Assembly: GCA_025266875.1 (NCBI GenBank)
Contig: JALLLT010000002.1
Coordinates: 930,001 to 994,000 of the forward strand
Source: Fennellomyces sp. T-0311
Taxonomy: Eukaryota > Mucoromycota > Mucoromycetes > Mucorales > Lichtheimiaceae
Length of the DNA stretch: 64,000 bases
Direction: 5' to 3'
Under the pieces are notes generated by a model. The model made no database searches, had not been told where the DNA came from, and saw nothing but the letters and a program-made list of their open reading frames with translations. Positions 47,817 to 61,361 of this stretch are shown here, piece after piece (position 1 is the stretch's first letter; every line of letters starts with the position of its first letter). Position numbers and translations under genes: made by a program.

Positions 47817-50800
47817 GGTCTATAGTTGATTGAGTTGCAATCTGATAGAGAGATACGGAAATCGTAAAACAGGGCAACCGCAAAGAAGTTCGCCCTTTAT
47901 ATACCGCTTGTGACCCAGATTGCAACAACTTCGTGGAGAATACGGGCCGTGCAGCCCCGAAATTTCCGCTCCAATCGTTACGGGTACCATTTTAGCGTGT
48001 GCTCCGACTATCACGTTTCAAGCAACCGCTTCTGCGCTCCGACCACTGAATTTTCGGCGCCTCACCCGCTCGCGCAGTAGTGATCCTGCTGTTACCATGA
48101 TTTCCACAAATCGATAGAGTTTTCTTTCCTAACCGGGTCACACGGCCTCTGCGCAACCGGAAAGCCGAGTACTTCGGAAATACTGATCTACCTAGACCCA
48201 GCTTTCTGATTAAGGCTTCCGCGATTATGTTATCGATAAATCACGAGTTTTCTGATCCGTGTCTTCCATTGTTCTCAAACTCATTGTCTATGTTGCCAGG
48301 TTTCGGATCCATGGAAACCAATTTCGTCCGCACGAATTGATTCGCAAGATCACAACGCACTAGTTGTTTCATGCACGGCCCGAAGAAAGAGATAAAAAAC
48401 AAAAACTAATCACGGAACTTGCTGAGATGGAAAAGCAGCTATGCCTTGATCTGGATCTTGTTCCATTTCGTTCATCCCTGCATTCTAAATGCATCAGCCA
48501 CAAAAATAATTGGCTTCTCTGGTGTTGCTAACCACTGCTCCACATGGTATTCATTCGCTTTCACAAGCTGGGATTGACGTTTGACATGTGACCTAGACTC
48601 TTTGATTTTCTGTATCAGGAAATCTTGCGGCACTATCGAAGCACTAAGAACAAGGGGTGTCTACCCCCATTTCCACGCAACAATGATACACAGTATTATT
48701 ACAAAAACAGTACATAATGGCGTATATGACGGTTAACCACAACAAAGTCGGTCTTAGATTTGCTTTATTTGCGCGCACGCGACATCAAATAAAAAATAGC
48801 TACCATTCGTCCCGTTTCGGATTAAATATTGTAGCGGACGAATCCACCCAATCGTTTTTCGGCGGCGCCCCGTCCGATCATAAGTCTTTGGGCTTGGAAA
48901 AAGTAAGGGTCACCAGCAACTCGTATCATGCGTACTTTTTTATATAAATCCCTTCTGAAAAAATCTTAGGTGAGTGTTACATCCCGCTCCTTTATATGTG
49001 CCTGTATAACTCTTTACGCATAGATATGTGTTTGGCCGTGTCACAATTCGCACAAAGCCGGATCATATTCTCCATTGACGGAAACTGCTGTGTCAAAAGA
49101 ACAGACTGTGACACATACCTGCCGGGAGTTCAATTGATGCGCTCGAATCTTTAAGCATCTTGGATCCAACGTGAGATGGTGTGAAAGTGGAACCGTCTTG
49201 GCAAAAGTTGTACTACTTTTTTTCTTGTAATGAAATGGGGCCATACACATCCAAATAGGACAGTATACGTAAATAACTAAATATATTCTTTCGACGAATT
49301 TCTTGAATGAAATTAACTTACAACTTTTCAAAACAATGATGATTAAAATCTCTTCTATGATCTGCCTCCTCTAGATCTATTGCGGTTATCCCGCGTTTTC
49401 TTGATGATATTGTTCCGATATACATTCCGATGACGTGTTCTTCCCCGATTTTAAGGAGGCCAAATGGCAAAAAGCTAAAAACTTTTTGGACGGCGACTTT
49501 ATTACAAATTACGGAAAGGATCACCGTTGCTTTCTCGGTTATCAGTGTAGCCAGCTATTATTAGCTCATTCAACCAATTATCCGTGCACACGCAACTTTC
49601 TATTGTTTTCGACGCTCATCGTCGTAGTATAGGTACTGGCACACATGTTTAAAGCAGCTGTTAGACGTATCCTTAGAAACTTCAAATATGTGCGTTCCAA
49701 AGACAAACCTTTGCTAATCGTACTATCATCAGGAAGGCCCGGGTACAGGTCATCGTAATGGTTACTTCACCGCCAGCGTGTAACTGTTTTGGGACAACCA
49801 GCCTTATATCGAGGTACCATATCCTTGTTTGTGCATTAATGTTTGCTTTTGTGCCTGCATGGAACTTTTTCTTTCGGTGTTTCATGATGACACGATGATA
49901 TAGGTACCCATGCATAACCACGTCATTCTAAGCTTGCGATAGATATACTGACTATTCCCAAAAGCTACTCTGATACAGTCATTTTTAACTTGCTCCACAC
50001 ACAGGTATTCGCATACAAGTAGGCTGCATTCGACCGACGGTGTTAACCCTTTGTGAGACCAGCTGTATCAGCCTATCAGGAGGTTCATGCAACGTGATTT
50101 CAAGTGCATATATGGACGCTGTAAACCAATACGTAAAGGTTTTAGCATAATAAGTTAATGACATACAAATACATCATACGTCCGCGGGAATCTTGCTAGA
50201 AAGCAGATCTTTCGTTTTTATATATAGCGTCATTATATAGCACGGCTTTATATATTGACCGATATATGCGATGTATTAGAATGCAAGGGACGCGGGACAT
50301 CTGCATCGATCCCTGTGATCATATGTTTCCGTTGTCAGCTTCATATGGATAATAAGCATATGCAGGTTCTTTGTAAAATAAGTCCTTTCGTCGTACATTT
50401 ATGAAGTATACTCATGGTGCCAAGACAGCAATTGTATCACAGTGAAAAGAAAATTCTTCTTGTCAAATAAGCTGCTCTCTATTTAATGTGATGGTTACAT
50501 TTCGCATTTAATGAGGTTTAAAATATACGTACGAACAGGATTGATCTATATTTGCATGTGGTACAATTAGTGGAAAGATGGACAATTATGGTAGTAGGGA
50601 GTAGTGTATGTGACACCTTGAGATATCCGGCCCGCCGGGAAATAGAATGAGCGAACGAATGCTTTTAAAGAATGTACCCTACAGCCATGTCTAGTTTACA
50701 TGGAATTTGGAATCGATAGAAAGCTGAGTCAGGATCAGCCGGAAGAAGTTGTAAAGAGCGAGTTAAGGAGAAAGGTATTTTTCCTAGTCCAGATAAGCTT

Positions 50801-51082
50801 TGATGTGTGTATCGCTTCCTTGTGTTGTGGAACGATTCAAGTAGAAAATTAAACTATGTAGATAGGTTCCCTGGTACATGGAAAAGTATGAACTAGTAAA
50901 AGCGCGCATTTCCTTTGTAGTACTAAGCAAGATTCATTAAAAGCAAAAATTCACATTGCTGTGTGGCTGTGCTTTAGATTGTAATGTGCAGTGATTGATA
51001 TTGATTTAAACAGAGGGGTAACTTGATTTAATTTCACCGCTAGCCCGCGATGAGCTATGTTGCTGCCTACTAATTTATATAG

Positions 51083-51113
<31 letters not shown>

Positions 51114-52260
51114 GGTTCCTTGATGATGTTTATTCACTTTCTGCTCACTTTAGGAATTTAACATAGCTGAACTTTTAGGTACGTGTTTAGAAGGAACCCC
51201 TATTATCAAGATCTGGAATGCATTTCGTGAGCCTTGTCAAGCCCGCACAGCTACACAGCTCCGTTAAAGTTTCACCAAAAGATCTCTGCGTACATGGTCT
51301 CATCACGCTCCTTAAGTTATTGTCGAAATTACACCAGTGAGGTGGGCTGCTTCGTAAGGTTATCGATATATAAGCAGATACACCATCGATTTTTACACTG
51401 CGGGATAACGGCATTAGTTGCGGATGCGGTTACACGAAGTATTTGCTGTCATGTTTCCATCCCCACTCATCTTTCTGGTACAATAGACCTTCAATTGACT
51501 CGAACACTGTGCTGTGAGGATTTCTTGGACGAAATTTGCAATAGGTGTTCCAAAACTTTCTGACTATATAGCAGAACTGGTGTCTTGTTCTCATCCACCG
51601 GGTCCCTTGTCGGTACAAAGTCGTCTTCAGGTTGATCCAGCTCAGCGGTTATTAGGTTTCATACAATTTTGAAATCTCACTTAAGACTACAATTTCAGAC
51701 ACCCACCTCGCGACTGTTGTAAGTAGCTTTACTGACAGCATCTTTGTATCACCCACTACTGATGCGTACGAGATCGTTAGCGATTTGGCTCACCATTGCT
51801 TGCTTAGGCTATTGAACTCATTTACTTGGGCAAGTTGAATTTTACGACAAAGGAAGTAAAATTATGAAGAAAGAAAGCATTCACCATATGATAAAGATGA
51901 TGTTTACTATAGGTGTACTTAAATGCAGAAACCTCATTGCCTTGGCATGCTACTCAAAATTTACATTAACAGCGATGGATTATGGTACGTAGCAACATAG
52001 CTTTCATTTTCAAGTACCATTCATTTGTTAATAGAATATACTATTGCAGTAGGAAAAACACGTGACTCTGGTAGGTTTGACTTTTATGTTTATAAAACTG
52101 TTACAAAGGAAATGAAAAAATACATATACACAAAATAATGCCAAATATGAGTAAACGGAGGCATGGGTAAAAAGCGACAGGAATACAAAATAATAACTAT
52201 AAAATGCGACCAAAAAAAAGAAAACGCCCATAAAATTACAATAAACGAGTGGGAATAAGT
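47817..52260. other. Gene-poor 4.4-kb stretch
   Basis: The longest empty region of the window. AT-rich, with open frames of at most about 109 residues and no motif I can name. It holds a (TA)n run at 51087-51113. A minus-strand frame near 51430-51618 has a protein-like composition (KFWNTYCKFRPRNPHSTVFE) but no family match. No tRNA, rRNA or terminal repeats were found. The pump 2 promoter lies at its left end. Confidence 0.45.
51087..51113. repeat. (TA)n microsatellite
   Basis: Twenty-seven bases of alternating T and A in the gene-poor region, flanked by unrelated AT-rich DNA. Confidence 0.9.
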
Positions 52261-55200
52261 CTAATCTCGCTTTTCAGACACTGAAAGAGCTGCACCAGCT
52301 GAGGGAGCAGCAGCCACCATGCTAGGGATAACAATAGATGCAGTAACACTCTCCCGTCGGCCCTCGCCTTCCTTGAATGCAACAATTTCCTGCTCGACGT
52401 TCTTGTATGCGTCATTACCAGCCATGTAGATGGAAGGCACAATAGGACCCTTGTAATCACCGCCGAGATATCGTTGACGTGTTGCTGGGTTTCGGAATAA
52501 AAATGCGAACCATGTATCGGGAATCATGCGAACCACAACGCCTACTGGCAAAGCAAACAGACCGACCACAATGGCAATAGCCCATGATGGACCATTAATT
52601 TGAGTGACCTGGAATGCAACACCGGCAAAGTTGACGATGATGGCCTGGAGGATAACGCAAGTGAAGAATACAAAGATAAAGAACTTGTTGGCCCAAATGT
52701 TGTGGAATACGTTGAACTTGCGATCAATGCGTCGGCAGTTGATTTCGTTGAAGATCTGGCAGAACACAAAAGTGTTGAATACGATGGTTTGGAGCACGGT
52801 ATCCTCGGGATGGTAGTCAAGAATGCCACCGTATAAGAGGACAAACGTAACGATGATCTGGAAAATAGACTGGCCGATAATCATCTTCCACATTTGCAAA
52901 CTGATCAGCGGAGCGGATTTGGGTTGCGGTCCACGTTGTAGCAGCTCTTCGGTCGGCGGGTCCGTAGCAAGTGCCAGAGCGGCCAATGTGTCCATAATCA
53001 AATTCACCCACAACAGCTGCACAGCAGTCAACACAGACTTTTGCGTTTCACTTGCAACACCCGAAATAAACGTAAGAACAACAGCAGTGACGTTGACAGT
53101 AAGCTGGAACTCCAAGAACTTGCGGACACCATCGTTGACACAGCGGCCCCACATGATGGCCTTGACAATGCTGGCAAAGTTGTCGTCCATGAGAATAATC
53201 GCCGATGCTTCCTTGGCAACTTCAGTGCCTGCAATGCCCATAGAGAAACCAACGTCAGCCAACTTGAGTGCAGGACCGTCGTTAGTGCCATCGCCTGTTA
53301 CTGCAACGATTTCGCCGAGTTCCTTGAGTCGCTCCACTAAAATACGCTTGTCTTCGGGACTTGACCGTGCCAAAACTTGCAGGCGTGGAATGACTGCGTC
53401 CATCTCGGACGGTGACAAGTGACGGAACACTGGGCCTTCCATGACGACACCACCAGTTGTGTAGATACCGCATTGACGAGCAATACTCTTGGCTGTCATG
53501 ACGTTGTCACCGGTTACCATGCGAACGAAAACACCTGCTTGCTGACATGCGCGGACTGCATCCTTGACACCAGGTCGTAAAGGATCCTCGATACCAATGA
53601 CACCAACTAACGTCAGTCCTTGGTCTCGAACCAGATCTTCATAGGGTACGTCAGCTTCAACGCCAGCGGTAGCCGAACCGACCGGGGGCCAGTGATCGTA
53701 ATCGCGATAGGCAACACCGATTGTACGGAGACTCTGAGAGGCATATGTTTGGATAATATGATCAATGCGAGTACGGTCGGCTTCGCTGAGGGGTCGTGAC
53801 TGAACATCGTCGCCATGGTCTGAAGTGATAACACGCGAGCAGTTCTCAACCATAATCTCAGATGCGCCCTTGAAATGCACGCGATAAGTCACCTGAGACG
53901 GTTTCTCACCGGGGATCTTGATAACGGTGGCCATGGCCTTGCGATCTGAGCTGAATGGGAACACTTGTTCGACCTCGTATCGTTTGCGCAAAACATCGAA
54001 ATGTTCGCTTCCGATTTCCGATGTGAAGTTGAGCAATGCAGTTTCGGTCTTGTTGCCAACGACAGCTGGTTGTCCATTTTCATCTTTGCCCTGAAATGCC
54101 GTTGAGTTGATGGCAATGCCCTGGCTGATCAAGTTGGTGACGGGTTTGGGAAGCTTCTCTGCCACGGCAGGTACATCCGAAACGTCGGTTTGCGAGACGG
54201 AAGGATCACGTCGGAAACGGAATGACGACCCGAAAGTGCCAGCGACAACAGTCATTTTGTTTTGCGTCAAAGTGCCAGTCTTGTCTGAGCATACAGTGGT
54301 GGCATTTCCCATGGTCTCACACGATGCAAGGACGCGCACGAGGTTGTTGTCTTTGAGCATTCGCTGCGTGGCATAGGCAAGTGCTAAATTAAGGCAAAAT
54401 TAAAATTTTGTTGTCAAGTTAAGGTTTGCATGAAAACAAGCTTACCAAGGGTGACAGCCAGGGGGAGGCCCTCAGGAACAGCGACAACAATCACCGTGAC
54501 AACCAGAATTAGAATGCTCATAACATCGCTGACAATCACACTTGCTTCGCTTGGGATGCCGTGGCGGAAGCCAACAAAGTAGCGGATCAAAAGGGCAATC
54601 AGCATAAGGATAGCAGCAGCAGAGCCAAGTTTGGTGATCATGCCAGCGAGTCCGTTCAGCTTGATTTGCAGTGGCGTCATTTCGTCTTCTGTACGCAATG
54701 CCATCATCGTGCGACCGTGGTACGAGTGTTCACCAACGCCCGTAACGAGGTACGTGCATACACCTTCCAGAACAGTGGATCCAGAAAGGATGAACGGATC
54801 AGGAAGCGAGTGGTGGAGTTGTGCTTTGGGTAGCTCATGGCGGGTGGAAGCGGTACCAACGGACGAAGAGGATGCGGCACCTTTATTGGGAGAAGGGGGC
54901 GCCAAGTAGTCGGATTTGTCTTTTTCAGGACTTGCAGCTTGTTCAATGCTATAGGCTTTGCGAACACAGGCTTGCCAATCAAGTTTGCGGACTGCATCGG
55001 ATTCGCCTGTAGCGGCTGATTCGTCGCACTTGAGGTTGTGGCCTTCGATAAAGATACCATCGGTAGCAACGACATCTCCTGGTTCCAGGTGAATAATGTC
55101 GCCGACTTTGACATCGTGAACGGAGATCAGTTGGGTTTCGCCTTGCCGTGTTGCCTGAGATGAAAAGGTTTAATTAAAGTTAAACAACAATGCAGTTGGC

Positions 55201-56007
55201 TTCATTTACCTTGACTTGTCGATCCTCCTTTTTCGCGTTGAGTTTTCGGAATTGCTTGTCCTTTTGGAAATCGTTGATACTTCCAGCAAGAACGACGATA
55301 GTAATAGCGGCGATAATGACGACGCCTTCGACCCACTTGATGCCGGGAACCTTATTACCAAATTCGTCATATTCGGGGATAGCAATGGTTTCATAAATGC
55401 CGACCGCCAAGGAGATAATTGCAGCGACACCCAACAAGATCTACCAAAGTCAATCATGTGAGCCAAGCGCTGTTTGTTTACATTCAACCTGCCAAGTTTT
55501 GCTTACCAAAGTCTTGTCCCGGAACGCAAGGAGCATGAGCTGAAATATATTCTTTCCCTTTGCTTGTGGCAACACATTTGTGCCGAAGAATTGATCTCGT
55601 TTTTCAAAACTGCTTGCTGCGGCATATGAAGATGCTGCTTGGGTATCCGACTGCATGATGGAATCGAGGGTGATGCTGCTGTTGATTTCCGCATTCGGTG
55701 ACAAGCCATCGTGTATATCGGCATGGAGACCTCGTGCAACACCTTCCAGTCCGCCGTACTTAATCAGCAGATCTAAATTTTTTGGATCCATCAACGCCTC
55801 AAGTTGCGATGGAACAAACGCGAAGGGGTTGGAGGAGTCGTTGTGTGGTGTTACTAGATCTTCGCGCATGTCGACGTGGACTTCTTTAGCTGTGGACGTG
55901 ACGGGCGAGGGTGTTGCCGTGCCAACCAGAGTGGGCTCTCCGCCATGCTCGAGTGCATCGGGATGAGTTACAATCGCGGGTGGTTTGTCATTGGAATCTG
56001 TCGCCAT
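52261..56007 (-). CDS. PMC1: PMCA/PMC1-type Ca2+-transporting P-type ATPase
   Basis: Four exons: 56007-55507, 55440-55210, 55154-54446 and 54383-52261; 1187 residues. A long polar N-terminus holds a degenerate PMCA-like segment (QLEALMDPKNLDLLIKYGGLEGVARGLHADIHDGL). The A-domain has TGES and the membrane helix 4 has PEGLPLAVTLALAY. The phosphorylation motif SDKTGTLT has Asp514; the N-domain carries KGASE, the hinge TGDGTNDGPAL. M5-M10 follow. There is no long C-terminal calmodulin region, which fits vacuolar PMC1-type fungal pumps. It moves cytosolic Ca2+ into vacuole or out of the cell, lowering the signal that calcineurin reads. A 75-residue Ser/Pro insert sits inside the A-domain side (SPNKGAASSSSVG), an extra loop relative to the animal protein. 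Confidence 0.94.
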
Positions 56008-57261
56008 CTTGTTGTAACTGTTGGAGCATACAGAGGGGAGAGTGAGTAAAAGAGGGAAAGGGAAAGAGTAAGATCCCGAAAAAGGGTAGAGGCGTTTATT
56101 TTATTTTATTTCGACGGTTCCAAATGGGCTAAGGTATTTATATATGTCACATCTATCACTGGTTATGCGAACACAATGATTTTTGGGGGGTAGACGAAGG
56201 GCGCGGAGCACAAGAAGAAGTTCGAGCTAGAAAGATTGCAGCGGTAATCTAATTAACGAGGAAGATTCTGAGCATTCCCTGCGACGGGCACAAGTGAATG
56301 AACAATTGGGAGAGCCAAAAGCCGCAAACCCGAATTGGGTATTGTGCAGAAACTCTGGAAATCCTGGGTTCGAACTCTGTCAATTATCGGCTACATACAG
56401 GTAAGGGACCAAACATAAACACACGGACCTGTCGTGCTTAAAGCAAAAGTCTCTCATCACTGCCATGGTCGGCTGACGGGCACCCTTGTCCCCCGCACAA
56501 AAAATAGAACCCCCACCACCCCCAACAGCCGTTTTTCATGCATCAGCGCGTATATCTCTGTCCGTGGTTTGTGTAAGTGATCGAAAAACGGAAGGGGGGG
56601 TTGAAAATGAGACTTATATTAAACACCTTGCAAACGAAGCTAGAGAGAGCCCGCCGCCACATCTTGGAGGACGATCCATTGGTCACAAACACATGGTGGG
56701 CTCTCCGTCTGCTTCCACCGGATGTTACACGAAGCCACGATGGAAGTTACCATGGCACAGCAAAGATCCTTCTTTTTTAACAATTTTAGAACCCCACAAC
56801 ACCAAAAGCGTCCAAAAGATTCCTTTTCTGGTACCAATCTCTCTGAAAATTCCGTCATTCATCCAGTCATGTGTGGAGCTAGAGGAAGGCCCATACGTTC
56901 GAAACAGAAGAACAGAGTCGCATATAAAACACGCATCTCCCCCAAGTCAACTACCCCAAATATTTGGCTGCCTAGACAACACCAAACCTCACGGGCGTTT
57001 CGATATATCTCTTGTCGACGTAATGCTGTGGTAGAAATACGTGATCGACGTGTTTTAGGCTCCGTTGACCAAATGCAGTGGCCATGGAAATCGCGGAAAC
57101 TGTCTGGATTATATTCACTCGCTCTCTCATACGACGCTTTGAGCAGGTATTGTTGGTATGAAATGGTCGTTTCGGTTAGACAAAAAGTTTATTTCATATT
57201 GTCTCAAACGCGTGGATGGGATACATTAAGAAAATGATACTTTTTTTTAAGTGCAATTTGA
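56008..57261. other. Intergenic, no gene seen
   Basis: Promoter side of the Ca2+ ATPase (purine-rich leader 56030-56090, TATTTATATA near 56140). A tRNA-like TTCGAAC string at 56370 lacks matching stems. The plus-strand frames at 56486-57237 are open but without motifs. Confidence 0.45.
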
Positions 57262-59768
57262 CTATATATCAAAGAGTGAACGGATCTCGCGCATTGTAAG
57301 TTTGGTATTCTTGATCATGCCATCTCCTAAGGCTCCTTGGACCATCTGTGCCTATAAAAGGTATTTTATGGTCGATTAGAACAGACATTCCCGCGTGAGA
57401 AGCTTGGTCAAATTTTCTGTACCTTCTTCTGTTGAAGCTGGATAATCTTTTGTTCGATGGTCCCATCAATCACCAGTCGGACTACTCGTACAGGCAGTCT
57501 TTGCCCAATCCGATGTACCCGGTCAATCGCTTGCTCTATGAGTGTACCACGTTGTAACTCCCGCAAACAAAAAGCTTCTGTGGAGAAAAATCGTTACCTT
57601 CCACTGCAGGATTCCACCAGACGTCCATTAATATCACATGATTGGCTGCCGTTAGGTTCAATCTAAAAAATGTCATCAGTACGCAACCCACTGACACCTT
57701 GAATGAACATTCCATAGAACATTACCCGAGCGAGCCACATTTTAATGATATCAACATCACCGTGCATTCCGGATCGGTGCGCAAGGCATCAAGGTTACGC
57801 TCCCGAAGAAGGTTAGACATCGATCCATCATCTGATAAAGTCATCAGTTAACAATGCACAGCGTCAATAAGATCTACGCATTCACTAGCTTACATCGGCA
57901 ATACTTAAATCCAGATCGTTGCAACTGCTCTTCCATCAAATCAAGCATAGACGTGAACTGTGAGAAAATGATCGTTTTCTCACGCGGATACTGTCGGCGC
58001 GTTTCATCTAAGAGTTCTAGCACCTTGTTGATCTTGCTGCTTGTCATGAGGCTGTTGTCTTGTAGCGCGTGTTGCTCGATTTGACTTGTACATGCTAAAC
58101 AGTAAGACGAGGAAGATAGTGATGAAGATGATGAAACTCCGGCCTTGGCGATAGATCTAAATGGTTGGCCATTAGCATATTTGATCGCACTTCCATTGGT
58201 TTGAGGACTTACTTTCCGCATAATTCGCACGTCGTGCTGGATGCTGACAGGGAGCTTTTGTCAAATACAGACTGACCAACCTGTCCAACCCCTTGCCACC
58301 CCAAGTCAGCTGCCATCTTGGCCATGATTGCTCGTTGTGCTGCAGCCTCGTTTGCTTCTCGAGCTTCTTTGCGCCCATTACTACTGCTATTGGCCATTCC
58401 AGTTGCCAGTTCAAGTGCATCAGCATCACTCCCCATGGCCTTGAGTACCAGTTGCGGGTGATCACATGCCTGCCGCAGACGCAGAAGCATGCATAGCATG
58501 TTGAGATAGTTCCGTTCACCTTTGCCCGCGCGAAACAGCTTCTCGACCGTGCTCTTAGTTTTCATATTTAAAAAGTCATACAGAGTACGTTCACTTGAGC
58601 TGAACGTCAACACAACGTCACGTTTGTTGCGTGACGGCAGCTGCAATGAAAGTTCGGTGGACACCTTTTCGCTTGCTTTTTCCGTGTCATCTTGTGTGCC
58701 CATAGTAGTGGTTGCAGGTGAAGTAGTGCTACTGGCTGGTACGCTACTAACTTGAACTTCATCAGCCGTTCCTGTATCCGCAGATTTGAGAATCTGTTTC
58801 GTTCGACGAAGCATTACTGCCATCAAGACCACCTTGAGTCGTTCTAGGGCCAGCTGGCCTTGACCTGCTTGGATAGGCACAGATATTGTTTTCTTGAAGG
58901 CTTGATAGTCACAAAGAGGCTGGATTCGCAGGAAACGCAAGAGACTGTACAACTCGTCCACATGATTCTGCATGGGTGTTCCAGTGAGGCACCATCGCTT
59001 TTGCGCAGCGAGTTCAGAGCACGATAGTGCTGAACGGGTATTCCTGTTCTTGATCTGCTGAGCTTCATCTATAAATTTGTTGGGTAAACATGTTAGTAAA
59101 TACCTTCTAAATTATTTTCCATGGAAACGCTTACCCAAGACAACGCGGTACCATTCTATTTGGAAAAGCGGGCCAAATCCAGGCTTCATAGAACCGTCGC
59201 TGTCCTGCTTTCGACTGTTGGGGGACCCTGGCGTGCTGCTGGATGGACTCGTACCATCTTCCGACGGACTAGGTGTTTGTGTATCCATTGACTCGTCTTC
59301 ATTAATATTGCGCCGACGACCTCGCTTTGTTGTGTTTGGCATATCGGATGCAACCACTTGGTACGTCGTTACGACAACATCATACTGGTAAAAGATGGCT
59401 GGATCTATCACATACAATAAGAGGTAAGTATATTAACCCCCCATTTGGAAGATTCTAAGCAAGTGTCACCTTTTGATCGGCTGGCTCCGTGGTACACCAA
59501 AACCGACATCCTGCCCTTCTCGGTTTTCGTTCGAATCTCATTCGCCCATTGTTGGATGAGTGCAAGTGGAGTAACAATCAATGTAGGTCGCTTAGCAGCT
59601 TCCTCCATTGTTGAGGAGACCAGTGCGATCGTTTGAATCGTTTTACCCAACCCCATCTAAACAAAGTAGTTAAGTGTTATTCCAAGCCTACAATGAACCG
59701 TGAATAGCTTACATCCTAATAAAAAGAACGCATATTAGTCTTCACACATTCCATAAATAACACTTCTT

Positions 59769-59805
<37 letters not shown>

Positions 59806-61361
59806 ACATCTGCAAGAATTCCACCACAGCTAGTTTCATTTGCTTCTCGGCCAATCATCCATTCCACACCTCGTGACTGATGCGGCATTAGTCTTACTGT
59901 AAGCCCTTCCACTTGCGCGCCATCGATCTGCATCTCATCATCTTCATCCTCTTTGTCTTGAACATCGTTGTCGTCGTCATCACTGAGCACAATTTGATTA
60001 TCGCTGGTTCCTGATTCTTCGAGACGACGTCGTTTCCGTTTCTTGCTGGGTGAGCTATCGTTGGGGATGCTGTCCAGCAGCTGAGCAATATCGCGGCGCG
60101 TCTGCTCCATGGCAGACTGATCAGAGCCCAAACTCGAAGGGCGCCCTGGACGGCCGACGGACCACATTGTTGGACGAGCATTGACTACCTCCTGCTGCAG
60201 ATGCGAGTGCGGATTTTTGTAGCGACATCCAGAGTTAAAGAAAGGAGGCTCCTTCAGAGTCGCGTGGTAGCTGGAAAAGGTTCTGGCAACGAAGTCGACG
60301 TGCAGCGGTTTGCAGTAGATGATGATATAGAGTGGCGTGCGAGCATGGTTAACTTTACCCCGGGGAATGACTGCATCCCACCAAATTAAGCGATGATCGA
60401 CCAACGGGCCCAAGATTTTGGTATCCTCGAAAGGTACCCAACCATACTATTCAAGGAAATTCAGCCTGACACGAATTCGCTCCAAATATAAAAGTTATAC
60501 ATACGAATTTTTCTGGCATCCCTCGTGATTTGACAGTGAAGGCTATTTAAAACGAGTTTGTTTGTCATGTTTGTGTTTCTTCCGTGCGTATGCTGAATAC
60601 ACGACTTACAGTAGTTGGATTCGCGCACTCCTTGATACTCCAAACGGATTGGCTCGAACTGTTCATCTTTGACCAGATCCAGCGTCCGGGCGGTGACAAT
60701 ATCGGTTTTGATCATGCCCACACATACATTCTTGTTGGTCATTTCCTCGTCCACAATCAAATCGTCGTCGTCGTCCCGCTGTTGAAGTGGCGGTGCAGGC
60801 CGCGGCGGTAAAGGTGGCAATGGCTGGTGATAATCTGCGGCGGTGTGCGTGGATCGCGAGGGTGTGATTGCAGGAGGTGCAGGATAGGGTTGCATCGGCG
60901 GAAGTTCGTGTTCAGACGCAGTGCGCAGGGATGCCTGAGACTGAGATCGAACAAGTGGACGAGGATGTTTATAGCTGTGAAACTGCGGGTGCGGAAGGAC
61001 AAACTGATGTCTCTATATAGAAAAGTATCAATACAACAAGGTTCATTCTGAGTGTGTTGCCAAGTGAGCAAGAAAAGTTTACAATATTTCTGTCATCATT
61101 ATGGGGCAATCGAGCCGGCATTGAAAGTGGTGGGCGCGCGTAGCTACCGATGACAGGTAGCATGGCATCGTGAAAATGTGCAATGCGACGACGTTTTGAT
61201 GACTCGGCGCTGTCCGGATGACCCGACAACTGGAAGTGGCTGTCAGGTGCTATCGTCAAGCCATTGTGCTTTGGCAAGGTGGAAAAGTTGTCCTGGCTGG
61301 TCTTCGTGTAGCCAGCCTGGGGCTCGAACAGGTTAGGAACGCTATCTCTACTGGAATTCAT
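57262..61361 (-). CDS. SNF2-family DNA translocase, ULS1/RAD5-like
   Basis: Thirteen exons, high to low: 61361-61083, 61012-60610, 60542-60505, 60446-59808, 59715-59713 (3 nt), 59656-59470, 59404-59135, 59068-58213, 58156-57894, 57831-57726, 57662-57598, 57535-57423 and 57351-57262; 1103 residues. A disordered N-terminus is followed by a HIRAN-like block (CVGMIKTDIVTARTL, then YGWVPFEDTKILGPL). Two acidic hydrophobic strings resemble SUMO-interacting motifs (DDLIVDEE, QIVLSDDDD). The helicase core has ILADDMGLGKT (454-460 for DMGLGKT), VVLDEAQQIKN (607-610), LTGTPMQN, KTIIFSQFTSM, YDGSM and IDRVHRIGQ. A C-x2-C pair (CELCGK) and a second CLAC form a reduced zinc module inside the core where RAD5/ULS1 proteins have a RING. 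Nuclear, likely in replication stress or SUMO-chromatin turnover. Confidence 0.9.
59772..59802. repeat. (TA)n microsatellite inside a SNF2 intron
   Basis: Thirty-one bases of alternating A and T within the 92-nt intron (59807-59716) just upstream of the 3-nt exon. Its length makes this intron larger than its neighbours. Confidence 0.9.

Noticed and set aside
51430..51618. Possible transposase tail on the minus strand
   Set aside because: Protein-like composition only; no DDE/D motif, terminal repeats or duplicate copy in the window.
56365..56385. TTCGAAC string like a tRNA T-loop
   Set aside because: The bases on either side do not pair as a T-stem, and no A-box or acceptor stem fits upstream.
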